Program-made: the position numbers and the translations under genes | NCBI GenBank assembly: GCA_943737045.1 | Contig: CALSFV010000019.1 | Location: 620,001-684,000, forward strand | Reading direction: 5' to 3' | Length of the DNA: 64,000 nucleotides | Source: Parapristionchus giblindavisi | Taxonomy: Eukaryota; Nematoda; Chromadorea; Rhabditida; Diplogasteridae | Notes under the pieces: generated by a model | Databases searched by the model: none | Told to the model about the DNA's origin: nothing | Seen by the model: only the letters and a program-made list of their open reading frames with translations | Part shown: piece after piece, positions 24,744-37,107 of the stretch | How positions within the stretch are numbered: the first letter of the stretch is position 1 | Layout: every line of letters begins with the position of its first letter

Positions 24744-27312
24744 TGATCAAGATAACTTGAGAAATATGAAAATGAAAAGTGAAACCTATCGTGTCATATA
24801 CCAAATGAAAGAGCGAAAAATTCTGAATAAGATAAACTATTTCAAAGTGGTCAGTACGGCCAATATGTAAATTTATCTTTCAGTGCTCTCTGTTTTTGGT
24901 ACAAAACAGCACGTTACAAGTCAAATTGTCAATGATACTCAGCGAGTGATATACTATGTGAAAGAGAAAAAAATTCTGAATGATACACACTTCAGGTCAT
25001 GTCGATCTGTAATATTTTACTGCTGCTATAATGATCGAAGTACAAAAGTAGCTTTTACTCTGATATGATCAAGATAACTTGAGAAATATGAAAATGAAAA
25101 TGAATCCTATCGTGTCATATACCAAATGAAAGAGCGAAAAATTCTGAATAAGATAAACTATTTCAAAGTGGTCAGTACGGGCAATATGTAAATTTATCTT
25201 TCAGTACTCTCTGTTTTTGGTACAAAACAGTATGTTACAAGTGAAATTGTCAATGATACTCAGCGAGCGATATACTATGTGAAAGAGAAAAAAATCTGAA
25301 TGATACACACTTCAGGTCATGTCGATCTGTAATATTTTACTGCTGCTATAATGATCGAAGTACAAAAGTAGCTTTTACTCTGATATGATCAAGATAACTT
25401 GAGAAATATGAAAATGAAAATGAATCCTATCGTGTTATATACCAAATGAAAGAGCGAAAAATTCTGAATAAGATAAACTATTTCAAAGTGGTCAGTACGG
25501 GCAATATGTAAATTTATCTTTCAGTACTCTCTGTTTTTGGTACAAAACAGTATGTTACAAGTGAAATTGTCAATGATACTCAGCGAGCGATATACTATGT
25601 GAAAGAGAAAAAAATTCAGAATGAGACACACTTCAGGTCGTGTCGATCTGTAATATTTTACTGCTGCTATAATGATCGAAGTACAAAAGTAGCTTTTACT
25701 CTGATATGATCAAGATAACTTGAGAAATATTAAAATGAAAATGAATCCTATCGTGTCATATACCAAATGAAAGAGCGAAAAATTCTAAATAAGATAAACT
25801 ATTTCAAAGTGGTCAGTACGGCCAATATGTAAATTTATCTTTCAGTACTCTCTGTTTTTGGTACAAAACAGTATGTTACAAGTGAAATTGTCAATGATAC
25901 TCAGCGAGCGATATACTATGTGAAAGAGAAAAAAAATCTGAATGAGACACACTTCAGGTCATGTCGATCTGTAATATTTTACTGCTGCTATAATGATCGA
26001 AGTACAAAAGTAGCTTTTACTCTGATATGATCAAGATAACTTGAGAAATATGAAAATGAAAATGAATCCTATCGTGTCATATACCAAATGAAAGAGCGAA
26101 AAATTCTAAATAAGATAAACTATTTCAAAGTGGTCAGTACGGCCAATATGTAAATTTATCTTTCAGTACTCTCTGTTTTTGGTACAAAACAGTATGTTAC
26201 AAGTGAAATTGTCAATGATACTCAGCGAGCGATATACTATGTGAAAGAGAAAAAAAATCTGAATGAGACACACTTCAGGTCATGTCGATCTGTAATATTT
26301 TACTGCTGCTATAATGATCGAAGTACAAAAGTAGCTTTTACTCTGATATGATCAAGATAACTTGAGAAATATGAAAATGAAAATGAATCCTATCGTGTCA
26401 TATACCAAATGAAAGAGCGAAAAATTCTGAATAAGATAAACTATTTCAAAGTGGTCAGTACGGGCAATATGTAAATTTATCTTTCAGTACTCTCTGTTTT
26501 TGGTACAAAACAGTATGTTACAAGTGAAATTGTCAATGATACTCAGCGAGCGATATACTATGTGAAAGAGAAAAAAAATCTGAATGATACACACTTCAGG
26601 TCATGTCGATCTGTAATATTTTACTGCTGCTATAATGATCGAAGTACAAAAGTAGCTTTTACTCTGATATGATCAAGATAACTTGAGAAATATGAAAATG
26701 AAAATGAATCCTATCGTGTCATATACCAAATGAAAGAGCGAAAAATTCTGAATAAGATAAACTATTTCAAAGTGGTCAGTACGGCCAATATGTAAATTTA
26801 TCTTTCAGTACTCTCTGTTTTTGTTACAAAACAATTCGTTACAAGTCAAATTGTCAATGATACTCAGCGAGTGATATACTATGTGAAAGAGGAAAAAATT
26901 CTGAATGAGACACACTTCAGGTCATGTCGATCTGTAATATTTTACTGCTGCTATAATGATCGAAGTACAAAAGTAGCTTTTACTATGATATGATCAAGAT
27001 AACTTGAGAAATATGAAAATGAAAAATGAAACCTATCGTGTCATATACCAAATGAAAGAGCGAAAAATTCTGAATAAGATAAACTATTTCAAAGTGGTCA
27101 GTACGGCCAATATGTAAATTTATCTTTCAGTACTCTCTGTTTTTGGTACAAAACAGTATGTTACAAGTGAAATTGTCAATGATACTCAGCGAGCGATATA
27201 CTATGTGAAAGAGAAAAAAATTCTGAATGAGACACACTTCAGGTCATGTCGATCTGTAATATTTTACTGCTGCTATAATGATCGAAGTACAAAAGTAGCT
27301 TTTACTCTGATA
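24744..27312 (+). repeat. E unit 10, eight monomers
   Basis: E 24744, H' 25066, K 25386 (private ATTCAGAATGAG and GGTCGTGTCG), G 25707 (private AATATTAAAATG), G 26028, H 26349, I 26670 (private TTTACTATGATATG), then a J'-like monomer 26991 with GAGCGAT. It is the last E-led unit in the window. Confidence 0.82.
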
Positions 27313-27633
27313 TGATCAAGATAACTTGAGAAATATGAAAATGAAAATGAATCCTATCGTGTTATATACCAAATGAAAGAGCGAAAAATTCTGAATAAGA
27401 TAAACTATTTCAAAGTGGTCAGTACGGCCAATATGTAAATTTATCTTTCAGTACTCTCTGTTTTTGGTACAAAACAGCACGTTACAAGTCAAATTGTCAA
27501 TGATACTCAGCGAGTGATATACTATGTGAAAGAGAAAAAAATTCTGAATGATACACACTTCAGGTCATGTCGATCTGTAATATTTTACTGCTGCTATAAT
27601 GATCGAAGTACAAAAGTAGCTTTTACTCTGATA
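27313..27633 (+). repeat. Hybrid monomer, C or K 5' part and E-like 3' part
   Basis: It begins with GTGTTAT and GGCCAAT, then carries CACG, GTCAAATT, GAGTGAT, A7-TTCTG and GATACACAC, which are the 3' bases of the E type. It lies where E-led units give way to P/Q/R units. Confidence 0.78.
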
Positions 27634-29560
27634 TGATCAAGATAACTTGAGAAATATGAAAATGAAAATGAATCCTATCGTGTCATATACCAAATGAAAG
27701 AGCGAAAAATTCTGAATAAGATAAACTATTTCAAAGTGGTCAGTACGGGCAATATGTAAATTTATCTTTCAGTACTCTCTGTTTTTGGTACAAAACAGTA
27801 TGTTACAAGTGAAATTGTCAATGATACTCAGCGAGCGATATACTATGTGAAAGAGAAAAAAATTCTGAATGAGACACACTTCAGGTCATGTCGATCTGTA
27901 ATAGTTTACTGCTGCTATAATGATCGAAGTACAAAAGTAGCTTTTACTCTGATATGATCAAGATAACTTGAGAAATATGAAAATGAAAATGAATCCTATC
28001 GTGTCATATACCAAATGAAAGAGCGAAAAATTCTGAATAAGATAAACTATTTCAAAGTGGTCAGTACGGCCAATATGTAAATTTATCTTTCAGTACTCTC
28101 TGTTTTTGGTACAAAACAGTATGTTACAAGTGAAATTGTCAATGATACTCAGCGAGCGATATACTATGTGAAAGAGAAAAAAAATCTGAATGAGACACAC
28201 TTCAGGTCATGTCGATCTGTAATATTTTACTGCTGCTATAATGATCGAAGTACAAACGTAGCTTTTACTCTGATATGATCAAGATAACTTGAGAAATATG
28301 AAAATGAAAATGAATCCTATCGTGTCATATACCAAATGAAAGAGCGAAAAATTCTGAATAAGATAAACTATTTCAAAGTGGTCAGTACGGGCAATATGTA
28401 AATTTATCTTTCAGTACTCTCTGTTTTTGGTACAAAACAGTATGTTACAAGTGAAATTGTCAATGATACTCAGCGAGCGATATACTATGTGAAAGAGAAA
28501 AAAAATCTGAATGATACACACTTCAGGTCATGTCGATCTGTAATATTTTACTGCTGCTATAATGATCGAAGTACAAAAGTAGCTTTTACTCTGATATGAT
28601 CAAGATAACTTGAGAAATATGAAAATGAAAATGAATCCTATCGTGTCATATACCAAATGAAAGAGCGAAAAATTCTGAATAAGATAAACTATTTCAAAGT
28701 GGTCAGTACGGCCAATATGTAAATTTATCTTTCAGTACTCTCTGTTTTTGGTACAAAACAGTATGTTACAAGTGAAATTGTCAATGATACTCAGCGAGCG
28801 ATATACTATGTGAAAGAGAAAAAAATTCTGAATGAGACACACTTCAGGTCATGTCGATCTGTAATATTTTACTGCTGCTATAATGATCGAAGTACAAAAG
28901 TAGCTTTTACTCTGATATGATCAAGATAACTTGAGAAATATGAAAATGAAAATGAATCCTATCGTGTCATATACCAAATGAAAGAGCGAAAAATTCTGAA
29001 TAAGATAAACTATTTCAAAGTGGTCAGTACGGCCAATATGTAAATTTATCTTTCAGTACTCTCTGTTTTTGGTACAAAACAGTATGTTACAAGTGAAATT
29101 GTCAATGATACTCAGCGAGCGATATACTATGTGAAAGAGAAAAAAAATCTGAATGAGACACACTTCAGGTCATGTCGATCTGTAATATTTTACTGCTGCT
29201 ATAATGATCGAAGTACAAAAGTAGCTTTTACTCTGATATGATCAAGATAACTTGAGAAATATGAAAATGAAAATGAATCCTATCGTGTCATATACCAAAT
29301 GAAAGAGCGAAAAATTCTGAATAAGATAAACTATTTCAAAGTGGTCAGTACGGGCAATATGTAAATTTATCTTTCAGTACACTCTGTTTTTGGTACAAAA
29401 CAGTATGTTACAAGTGAAATTGTCAATGATACTCAGCGAGCGATATACTATGTGAAAGAGAAAAAAAAATCTGAATGATACACACTTCAGGTCATGTCGA
29501 TCTGTAATATTTTACTGCTGCTATAATGATCGAAGTACAAAAGTAGCTTTTACTCTGATA
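27634..29560 (+). repeat. Six-monomer unit, copy 1 (1927 bp)
   Basis: Order P*, Q*, R, P, Q, R. The first monomer has private TAATAGTTTAC and the second has private ACAAACGTAG. Both variants recur at the matching places in the next 1927 bp. The first monomer differs from its partner in reading GGGCAAT rather than GGCCAAT. Confidence 0.9.
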
Positions 29561-31487
29561 TGATCAAGATAACTTGAGAAATATGAAAATGAAAATGAAT
29601 CCTATCGTGTCATATACCAAATGAAAGAGCGAAAAATTCTGAATAAGATAAACTATTTCAAAGTGGTCAGTACGGCCAATATGTAAATTTATCTTTCAGT
29701 ACTCTCTGTTTTTGGTACAAAACAGTATGTTACAAGTGAAATTGTCAATGATACTCAGCGAGCGATATACTATGTGAAAGAGAAAAAAATTCTGAATGAG
29801 ACACACTTCAGGTCATGTCGATCTGTAATAGTTTACTGCTGCTATAATGATCGAAGTACAAAAGTAGCTTTTACTCTGATATGATCAAGATAACTTGAGA
29901 AATATGAAAATGAAAATGAATCCTATCGTGTCATATACCAAATGAAAGAGCGAAAAATTCTGAATAAGATAAACTATTTCAAAGTGGTCAGTACGGCCAA
30001 TATGTAAATTTATCTTTCAGTACTCTCTGTTTTTGGTACAAAACAGTATGTTACAAGTGAAATTGTCAATGATACTCAGCGAGCGATATACTATGTGAAA
30101 GAGAAAAAAAATCTGAATGAGACACACTTCAGGTCATGTCGATCTGTAATATTTTACTGCTGCTATAATGATCGAAGTACAAACGTAGCTTTTACTCTGA
30201 TATGATCAAGATAACTTGAGAAATATGAAAATGAAAATGAATCCTATCGTGTCATATACCAAATGAAAGAGCGAAAAATTCTGAATAAGATAAACTATTT
30301 CAAAGTGGTCAGTACGGGCAATATGTAAATTTATCTTTCAGTACTCTCTGTTTTTGGTACAAAACAGTATGTTACAAGTGAAATTGTCAATGATACTCAG
30401 CGAGCGATATACTATGTGAAAGAGAAAAAAAATCTGAATGATACACACTTCAGGTCATGTCGATCTGTAATATTTTACTGCTGCTATAATGATCGAAGTA
30501 CAAAAGTAGCTTTTACTCTGATATGATCAAGATAACTTGAGAAATATGAAAATGAAAATGAATCCTATCGTGTCATATACCAAATGAAAGAGCGAAAAAT
30601 TCTGAATAAGATAAACTATTTCAAAGTGGTCAGTACGGCCAATATGTAAATTTATCTTTCAGTACTCTCTGTTTTTGGTACAAAACAGTATGTTACAAGT
30701 GAAATTGTCAATGATACTCAGCGAGCGATATACTATGTGAAAGAGAAAAAAATTCTGAATGAGACACACTTCAGGTCATGTCGATCTGTAATATTTTACT
30801 GCTGCTATAATGATCGAAGTACAAAAGTAGCTTTTACTCTGATATGATCAAGATAACTTGAGAAATATGAAAATGAAAATGAATCCTATCGTGTCATATA
30901 CCAAATGAAAGAGCGAAAAATTCTGAATAAGATAAACTATTTCAAAGTGGTCAGTACGGCCAATATGTAAATTTATCTTTCAGTACTCTCTGTTTTTGGT
31001 ACAAAACAGTATGTTACAAGTGAAATTGTCAATGATACTCAGCGAGCGATATACTATGTGAAAGAGAAAAAAAATCTGAATGAGACACACTTCAGGTCAT
31101 GTCGATCTGTAATATTTTACTGCTGCTATAATGATCGAAGTACAAAAGTAGCTTTTACTCTGATATGATCAAGATAACTTGAGAAATATGAAAATGAAAA
31201 TGAATCCTATCGTGTCATATACCAAATGAAAGAGCGAAAAATTCTGAATAAGATAAACTATTTCAAAGTGGTCAGTACGGGCAATATGTAAATTTATCTT
31301 TCAGTACACTCTGTTTTTGGTACAAAACAGTATGTTACAAGTGAAATTGTCAATGATACTCAGCGAGCGATATACTATGTGAAAGAGAAAAAAAAATCTG
31401 AATGATACACACTTCAGGTCATGTCGATCTGTAATATTTTACTGCTGCTATAATGATCGAAGTACAAAAGTAGCTTTTACTCTGATA
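29561..31487 (+). repeat. Six-monomer unit, copy 2 (1927 bp)
   Basis: P* 29561, Q* 29882, R 30203, P 30524, Q 30845, R 31166. It shares TAATAGTTTAC and ACAAACGTAG with copy 1 at exactly 1927 bp spacing. Confidence 0.9.
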
Positions 31488-31808
31488 TGATCAAGATAAC
31501 TTGAGAAATATGAAAATGAAAATGAATCCTATCGTGTCATATACCAAATGAAAGAGCGAAAAATTCTGAATAAGATAAACTATTTCAAAGTGGTCAGTAC
31601 GGCCAATATGTAAATTTATCTTTCAGTACTCTCTGTTTTTGGTACAAAACAGTATGTTACAAGTGAAATTGTCAATGATACTCAGCGAGCGATATACTAT
31701 GTGAAAGAGAAAAAAAATCTGAATGAGACACACTTCAGGTCATGTCGATCTGTAATATTTTACTGCTGCTATAATGATCGAAGTACAAAAGTAGCTTTTA
31801 CTCTGATA

Positions 31809-33415
31809 TGATCAAGATAACTTGAGAAATATGAAAATGAAAATGAATCCTATCGTGTCATATACCAAATGAAAGAGCGAAAAATTCTGAATAAGATAAA
31901 CTATTTCAAAGTGGTCAGTACGGGCAATATGTAAATTTATCTTTCAGTACTCTCTGTTTTTGGTACAAAACAGTATGTTACAAGTGAAATTGTCAATGAT
32001 ACTCAGCGAGCGATATACTATGTGAAAGAGAAAAAAAATTCTGAATGAGACACACTTCAGGTCATGTCGATCTGTAATATTTTACTGCTGCTATAATGAT
32101 CGAAGTACAAAAGTAGCTTTTACTCTGATATGATCAAGATAACTTGAGAAATATGAAAATGAAAATGAATCCTATCGTGTCATATACCAAATGAAAGAGC
32201 GAAAAATTCTGAATAAGATAAACTATTTCAAAGTGGTCAGTACGGCCAATATGTAAATTTATCTTTCAGTACTCTCTGTTTTTGGTACAAAACAGTATGT
32301 TACAAGTGAAATTGTCAATGATACTCAGCGAGCGATATACTATGTGAAAGAGAAAAAAATTCTGAATGAGACACACTTCAGGTCATGTCGATCTGTAATA
32401 TTTTACTGCTGCTATAATGATCGAAGTACAAAAGTAGCTTTTACTCTGATATGATCAAGATAACTTGAGAAATATGAAAATGAAAATGAATCCTATCGTG
32501 TCATATACCAAATGAAAGAGCGAAAAATTCTGAATAAGATAAACTATTTCAAAGTGGTCAGTACGGCCAATATGTAAATTTATCTTTCAGTACTCTCTGT
32601 TTTTGGTACAAAACAGTATGTTACAAGTGAAATTGTCAATGATACTCAGCGAGCGATATACTATGTGAAAGAGAAAAAAAATCTGAATGAGACACACTTC
32701 AGGTCATGTCGATCTGTAATATTTTACTGCTGCTATAATGATCGAAGTACAAAAGTAGCTTTTACTCTGATATGATCAAGATAACTTGAGAAATATGAAA
32801 ATGAAAATGAATCCTATCGTGTCATATACCAAATGAAAGAGCGAAAAATTCTGAATAAGATAAACTATTTCAAAGTGGTCAGTACGGGCAATATGTAAAT
32901 TTATCTTTCAGTACACTCTGTTTTTGGTACAAAACAGTATGTTACAAGTGAAATTGTCAATGATACTCAGCGAGCGATATACTATGTGAAAGAGAAAAAA
33001 AAATCTGAATGATACACACTTCAGGTCATGTCGATCTGTAATATTTTACTGCTGCTATAATGATCGAAGTACAAAAGTAGCTTTTACTCTGATATGATCA
33101 AGATAACTTGAGAAATATGAAAATGAAAATGAATCCTATCGTGTCATATACCAAATGAAAGAGCGAAAAATTCTGAATAAGATAAACTATTTCAAAGTGG
33201 TCAGTACGGCCAATATGTAAATTTATCTTTCAGTACTCTCTGTTTTTGGTACAAAACAGTATGTTACAAGTGAAATTGTCAATGATACTCAGCGAGCGAT
33301 ATACTATGTGAAAGAGAAAAAAAATCTGAATGAGACACACTTCAGGTCATGTCGATCTGTAATATTTTACTGCTGCTATAATGATCGAAGTACAAAAGTA
33401 GCTTTTACTCTGATA
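31809..33415 (+). repeat. Five-monomer unit R'-P-Q-R-Q (1607 bp)
   Basis: 31809 (GGGCAAT with A8-TTCTGAATGAG, 322 bp), P 32131, Q 32452, R 32773, Q 33095. The same unit occurs twice in tandem in the duplicated zone at 45595-48808. Confidence 0.88.
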
Positions 33416-33736
33416 TGATCAAGATAACTTGAGAAATATGAAAATGAAAATGAATCCTATCGTGTCATATACCAAATGAAAGAGCGAAAAATTCTGAATA
33501 AGATAAACTATTTCAAAGTGGTCAGTACGGGCAATATGTAAATTTATCTTTCAGTACACTCTGTTTTTGGTACAAAACAGTATGTTACAAGTGAAATTGT
33601 CAATGATACTCAGCGAGCGATATACCATGTGAAAGAGAAAAAAAATCTGAATGATACACACTTCAGGTCATGTCGATCTGTAATATTTTACTGCTGCTAT
33701 AATGATCGAAGTACAAAAGTAGCTTTTACTCTGATA

Positions 33737-34379
33737 TGATCAAGATAACTTGAGAAATATGAAAATGAAAATGAATCCTATCGTGTCATATACCAAATGA
33801 AAGAGCGAAAAATTCTGAATAAGATAAACTATTTCAAAGTGGTCAGTACGGCCAATATGTAAATTTATCTTTCAGTACTCTCTGTTTTTGTTACAAAACA
33901 ATTCGTTACAAGTCAAATTGTCAATGATACTCAGCGAGTGATATACTATGTGAAAGAGGAAAAAATTCTGAATGAGACACACTTCAGGTCATGTCGATCT
34001 GTAATATTTTACTGCTGCTATAATGATCGAAGTACAAAAGTAGCTTTTACTCTGATATGATCAAGATAACTTGAGAAATATGAAAATGAAAAATGAAACC
34101 TATCGTGTCATATACCAAATGAAAGAGCGAAAAATTCTGAATAAGATAAACTATTTCAAAGTGGTCAGTACGGCCAATATGTAAATTTATCTTTCAGTAC
34201 TCTCTGTTTTTGGTACAAAACAGTATGTTACAAGTGAAATTGTCAATGATACTCAGCGAGCGATATACTATGTGAAAGAGAAAAAAAATCTGAATGAGAC
34301 ACACTTCAGGTCATGTCGATCTGTAATATTTTACTGCTGCTATAATGATCGAAGTACAAAAGTAGCTTTTACTCTGATA
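33737..34379 (+). repeat. I-J' pair
   Basis: The I monomer (GTTACAAAACAATTCG) at 33737 is followed by an extra-A monomer at 34058 that turns Q-like in its 3' half (GAGCGAT, A8-TC). An I monomer followed by an extra-A monomer is a recurring pair (13507, 26670, 33737, 36309, 49130). The I at 10618 is followed instead by a J without the extra A. Confidence 0.82.
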
Positions 34380-36308
34380 TGATCAAGATAACTTGAGAAA
34401 TATGAAAATGAAAATGAATCCTATCGTGTCATATACCAAATGAAAGAGCGAAAAATTCTGAATAAGATAAACTATTTCAAAGTGGTCAGTACGGGCAATA
34501 TGTAAATTTATCTTTCAGTACACTCTGTTTTTGGTACAAAACAGTATGTTACAAGTGAAATTGTCAATGATACTCAGCGAGCGATATACTATGTGAAAGA
34601 GAAAAAAAAATCTGAATGATACACACTTCAGGTCATGTTGATCTGTAATATTTTACTGCTGCTATAATGATCGAAGTACAAAAGTAGCTTTTACTCTGAT
34701 ATGATCAAGATAACTTGAGAAATATGAAAATGAAAATGAATCCTATCGTGTCATATACCAAATGAAAGAGCGAAAAATTCTGAATAAGATAAACTATTTC
34801 AAAGTGGTCAGTACGGCCAATATGTAAATTTATCTTTCAGTACTCTCTGTTTTTGGTACAAAACAGTATGTTACAAGTGAAATTGTCAATGATACTCAGC
34901 GAGCGATATACTATGTGAAAGAGAAAAAAAATCTGAATGAGACACACTTCAGGTCATGTCGATCTGTAATATTTTACTGCTGCTATAATGATCGAAGTAC
35001 AAAAGTAGCTTTTACTCTGATATGATCAAGATAACTTGAGAAATATGAAAATGAAAATGAATCCTATCGTGTCATATACCAAATGAAAGAGCGAAAAATT
35101 CTGAATAAGATAAACTATTTCAAAGTGGTCAGTACGGGCAATATGTAAATTTATCTTTCAGTACACTCTGTTTTTGGTACAAAACAGTATGTTACAAGTG
35201 AAATTGTCAATGATACTCAGCGAGCGATATACTATGTGAAAGAGAAAAAAAAATCTGAATGATACACACTTCAGGTCATGTCGATCTGTAATATTTTACT
35301 GCTGCTATAATGATCGAAGTACAAAAGTAGCTTTTACTCTGATATGATCAAGATAACTTGAGAAATATGAAAATGAAAATGAATCCTATCGTGTCATATA
35401 CCAAATGAAAGAGCGAAAAATTCTGAATAAGATAAACTATTTCAAAGTGGTCAGTACGGGCAATATGTAAATTTATCTTTCAGTACACTCTGTTTTTGGT
35501 ACAAAACAGTATGTTACAAGTGAAATTGTCAATGATACTCAGCGAGCGATATACTATGTGAAAGAGAAAAAAAAATCTGAATGATACACACTTCAGGTCA
35601 TGTCGGTCTGTAATATTTTACTGCTGCTATAATGATCGAAGTACAAAAGTAGCTTTTACTCTGATATGATCAAGATAACTTGAGAAATATGAAAATGAAA
35701 ATGAATCCTATCGTGTCATATACCAAATGAAAGAGCGAAAAATTCTGAATAAGATAAACTATTTCAAAGTGGTCAGTACGGCCAATATGTAAATTTATCT
35801 TTCAGTACTCTCTGTTTTTGGTACAAAACAGTATGTTACAAGTGAAATTGTCAATGATACTCAGCGAGCGATATACTATGTGAAAGAGAAAAAAAATCTG
35901 AATGAGACACACTTCAGGTCATGTCGATCTGTAATATTTTACTGCTGCTATAATGATCGAAGTACAAAAGTAGCTTTTACTCTGATATGATCAAGATAAC
36001 TTGAGAAATATGAAAATGAAAATGAATCCTATCGTGTCATATACCAAATGAAAGAGCGAAAAATTCTGAATAAGATAAACTATTTCAAAGTGGTCAGTAC
36101 GGGCAATATGTAAATTTATCTTTCAGTACACTCTGTTTTTGGTACAAAACAGTATGTTACAAGTGAAATTGTCAATGATACTCAGCGAGCGATATACTAT
36201 GTGAAAGAGAAAAAAAATCTGAATGATACACACTTCAGGTCATGTCGATCTGTAATATTTTACTGCTGCTATAATGATCGAAGTACAAAAGTAGCTTTTA
36301 CTCTGATA

Positions 36309-36951
36309 TGATCAAGATAACTTGAGAAATATGAAAATGAAAATGAATCCTATCGTGTCATATACCAAATGAAAGAGCGAAAAATTCTGAATAAGATAAA
36401 CTATTTCAAAGTGGTCAGTACGGCCAATATGTAAATTTATCTTTCAGTACTCTCTGTTTTTGTTACAAAACAATTCGTTACAAGTCAAATTGTCAATGAT
36501 ACTCAGCGAGTGATATACTATGTGAAAGAGGAAAAAATTCTGAATGAGACACACTTCAGGTCATGTCGATCTGTAATATTTTACTGCTGCTATAATGATC
36601 GAAGTACAAAAGTAGCTTTTACTCTGATATGATCAAGATAACTTGAGAAATATGAAAATGAAAAATGAAACCTATCGTGTCATATACCAAATGAAAGAGC
36701 GAAAAATTCTGAATAAGATAAACTATTTCAAAGTGGTCAGTACGGCTAATATGTAAATTTATCTTTCAGTACTCTCTGTTTTTGGTACAAAACAGCACGT
36801 TACAAGTCAAATTGTCAATGATACTCAGCGAGTGATATACTATGTGAAAGAGGAAAAAATTCTGAATGAGACGCACTTCAGTTCATGTCGATCTGTAATA
36901 TTTAACTGCTGCTATAATGATCGAAGTACAAAAGTAGCCTTTACTCTGATA
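36309..36951 (+). repeat. Boundary pair: I monomer and first GAGACGCAC monomer
   Basis: I at 36309 is the last member of the TAGCTTTT super-family. The extra-A monomer at 36630 (private ACGGCTAAT) already has GAGACGCAC, TTCAGTTC, ATTTAACTG and TAGCCTTT. ACGGCTAAT recurs only at 51384, which fixes the alignment of the duplicated zones. Confidence 0.88.
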
Positions 36952-37097
36952 TGATCAAGATAACTTGAGAAATATGAAAATGAAAATGAATCCTATCGTG
37001 TCATATACCAAATGAAAGAGCGAAAAATTCTGAATAAGATAAACTATTTCAAAGTGGTCAGTACGGCCAATATGTAAATTTATCTTTCAGTACTCTC

Positions 37098-37107
37098 TTT
37101 TTTTTTT
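37098..37107 (+). repeat. T10 run within monomer a (longest class)
   Basis: Ten T residues replace the usual TGTTTTT after CTCTC, making this monomer 324 bp. Run length across the poly-T monomers is 8, 9 or 10 and accounts for their 322-324 bp lengths. Confidence 0.85.

Larger units (their letters stand above)
9012..27312 (+). repeat. Zone 2: E-led higher-order repeats, 3-9 monomers per unit
   Basis: Ten E monomers (AAAAGTGAAACC, CAGTGCTCTC, CACG; 322 bp) start at 9012, 11260, 14150, 15437, 17041, 18325, 19930, 20893, 22498 and 24744. Spacings are 2248, 2890, 1287, 1604, 1284, 1605, 963, 1605 and 2246 bp, that is 7, 9, 4, 5, 4, 5, 3, 5 and 7 monomers. The modal unit is E-H'-K-G-H (about 1605 bp). 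Shorter and longer units are explained by loss or gain of whole monomers. The variable unit length implies repeated in-register unequal exchange. I and J type monomers close several of the longer units. Confidence 0.9.
27634..36629 (+). repeat. Zone 3: P/Q/R trimer-based higher-order repeats
   Basis: Starts: 27634 P-like with GGGCAAT, 27955 Q, 28276 R, 28597 P, 28918 Q, 29239 R, 29561 P, 29882 Q, 30203 R, 30524 P, 30845 Q, 31166 R, 31488 Q, 31809 R-like with A8-TTCTGAATGAG, 32131 P, 32452 Q, 32773 R, 33095 Q, 33416 R, 33737 I, 34058 J'/Q, 34380 R, 34702 Q, 35023 R, 35345 R, 35667 Q, 35988 R, 36309 I. The base period is three monomers (963-964 bp). All keep GAGACACAC or GATACACAC, TTCAGGTC, TTTTACTG and TAGCTTTT. 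R monomers often lose the AGTACT palindrome, becoming AGTACA. Confidence 0.9.
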
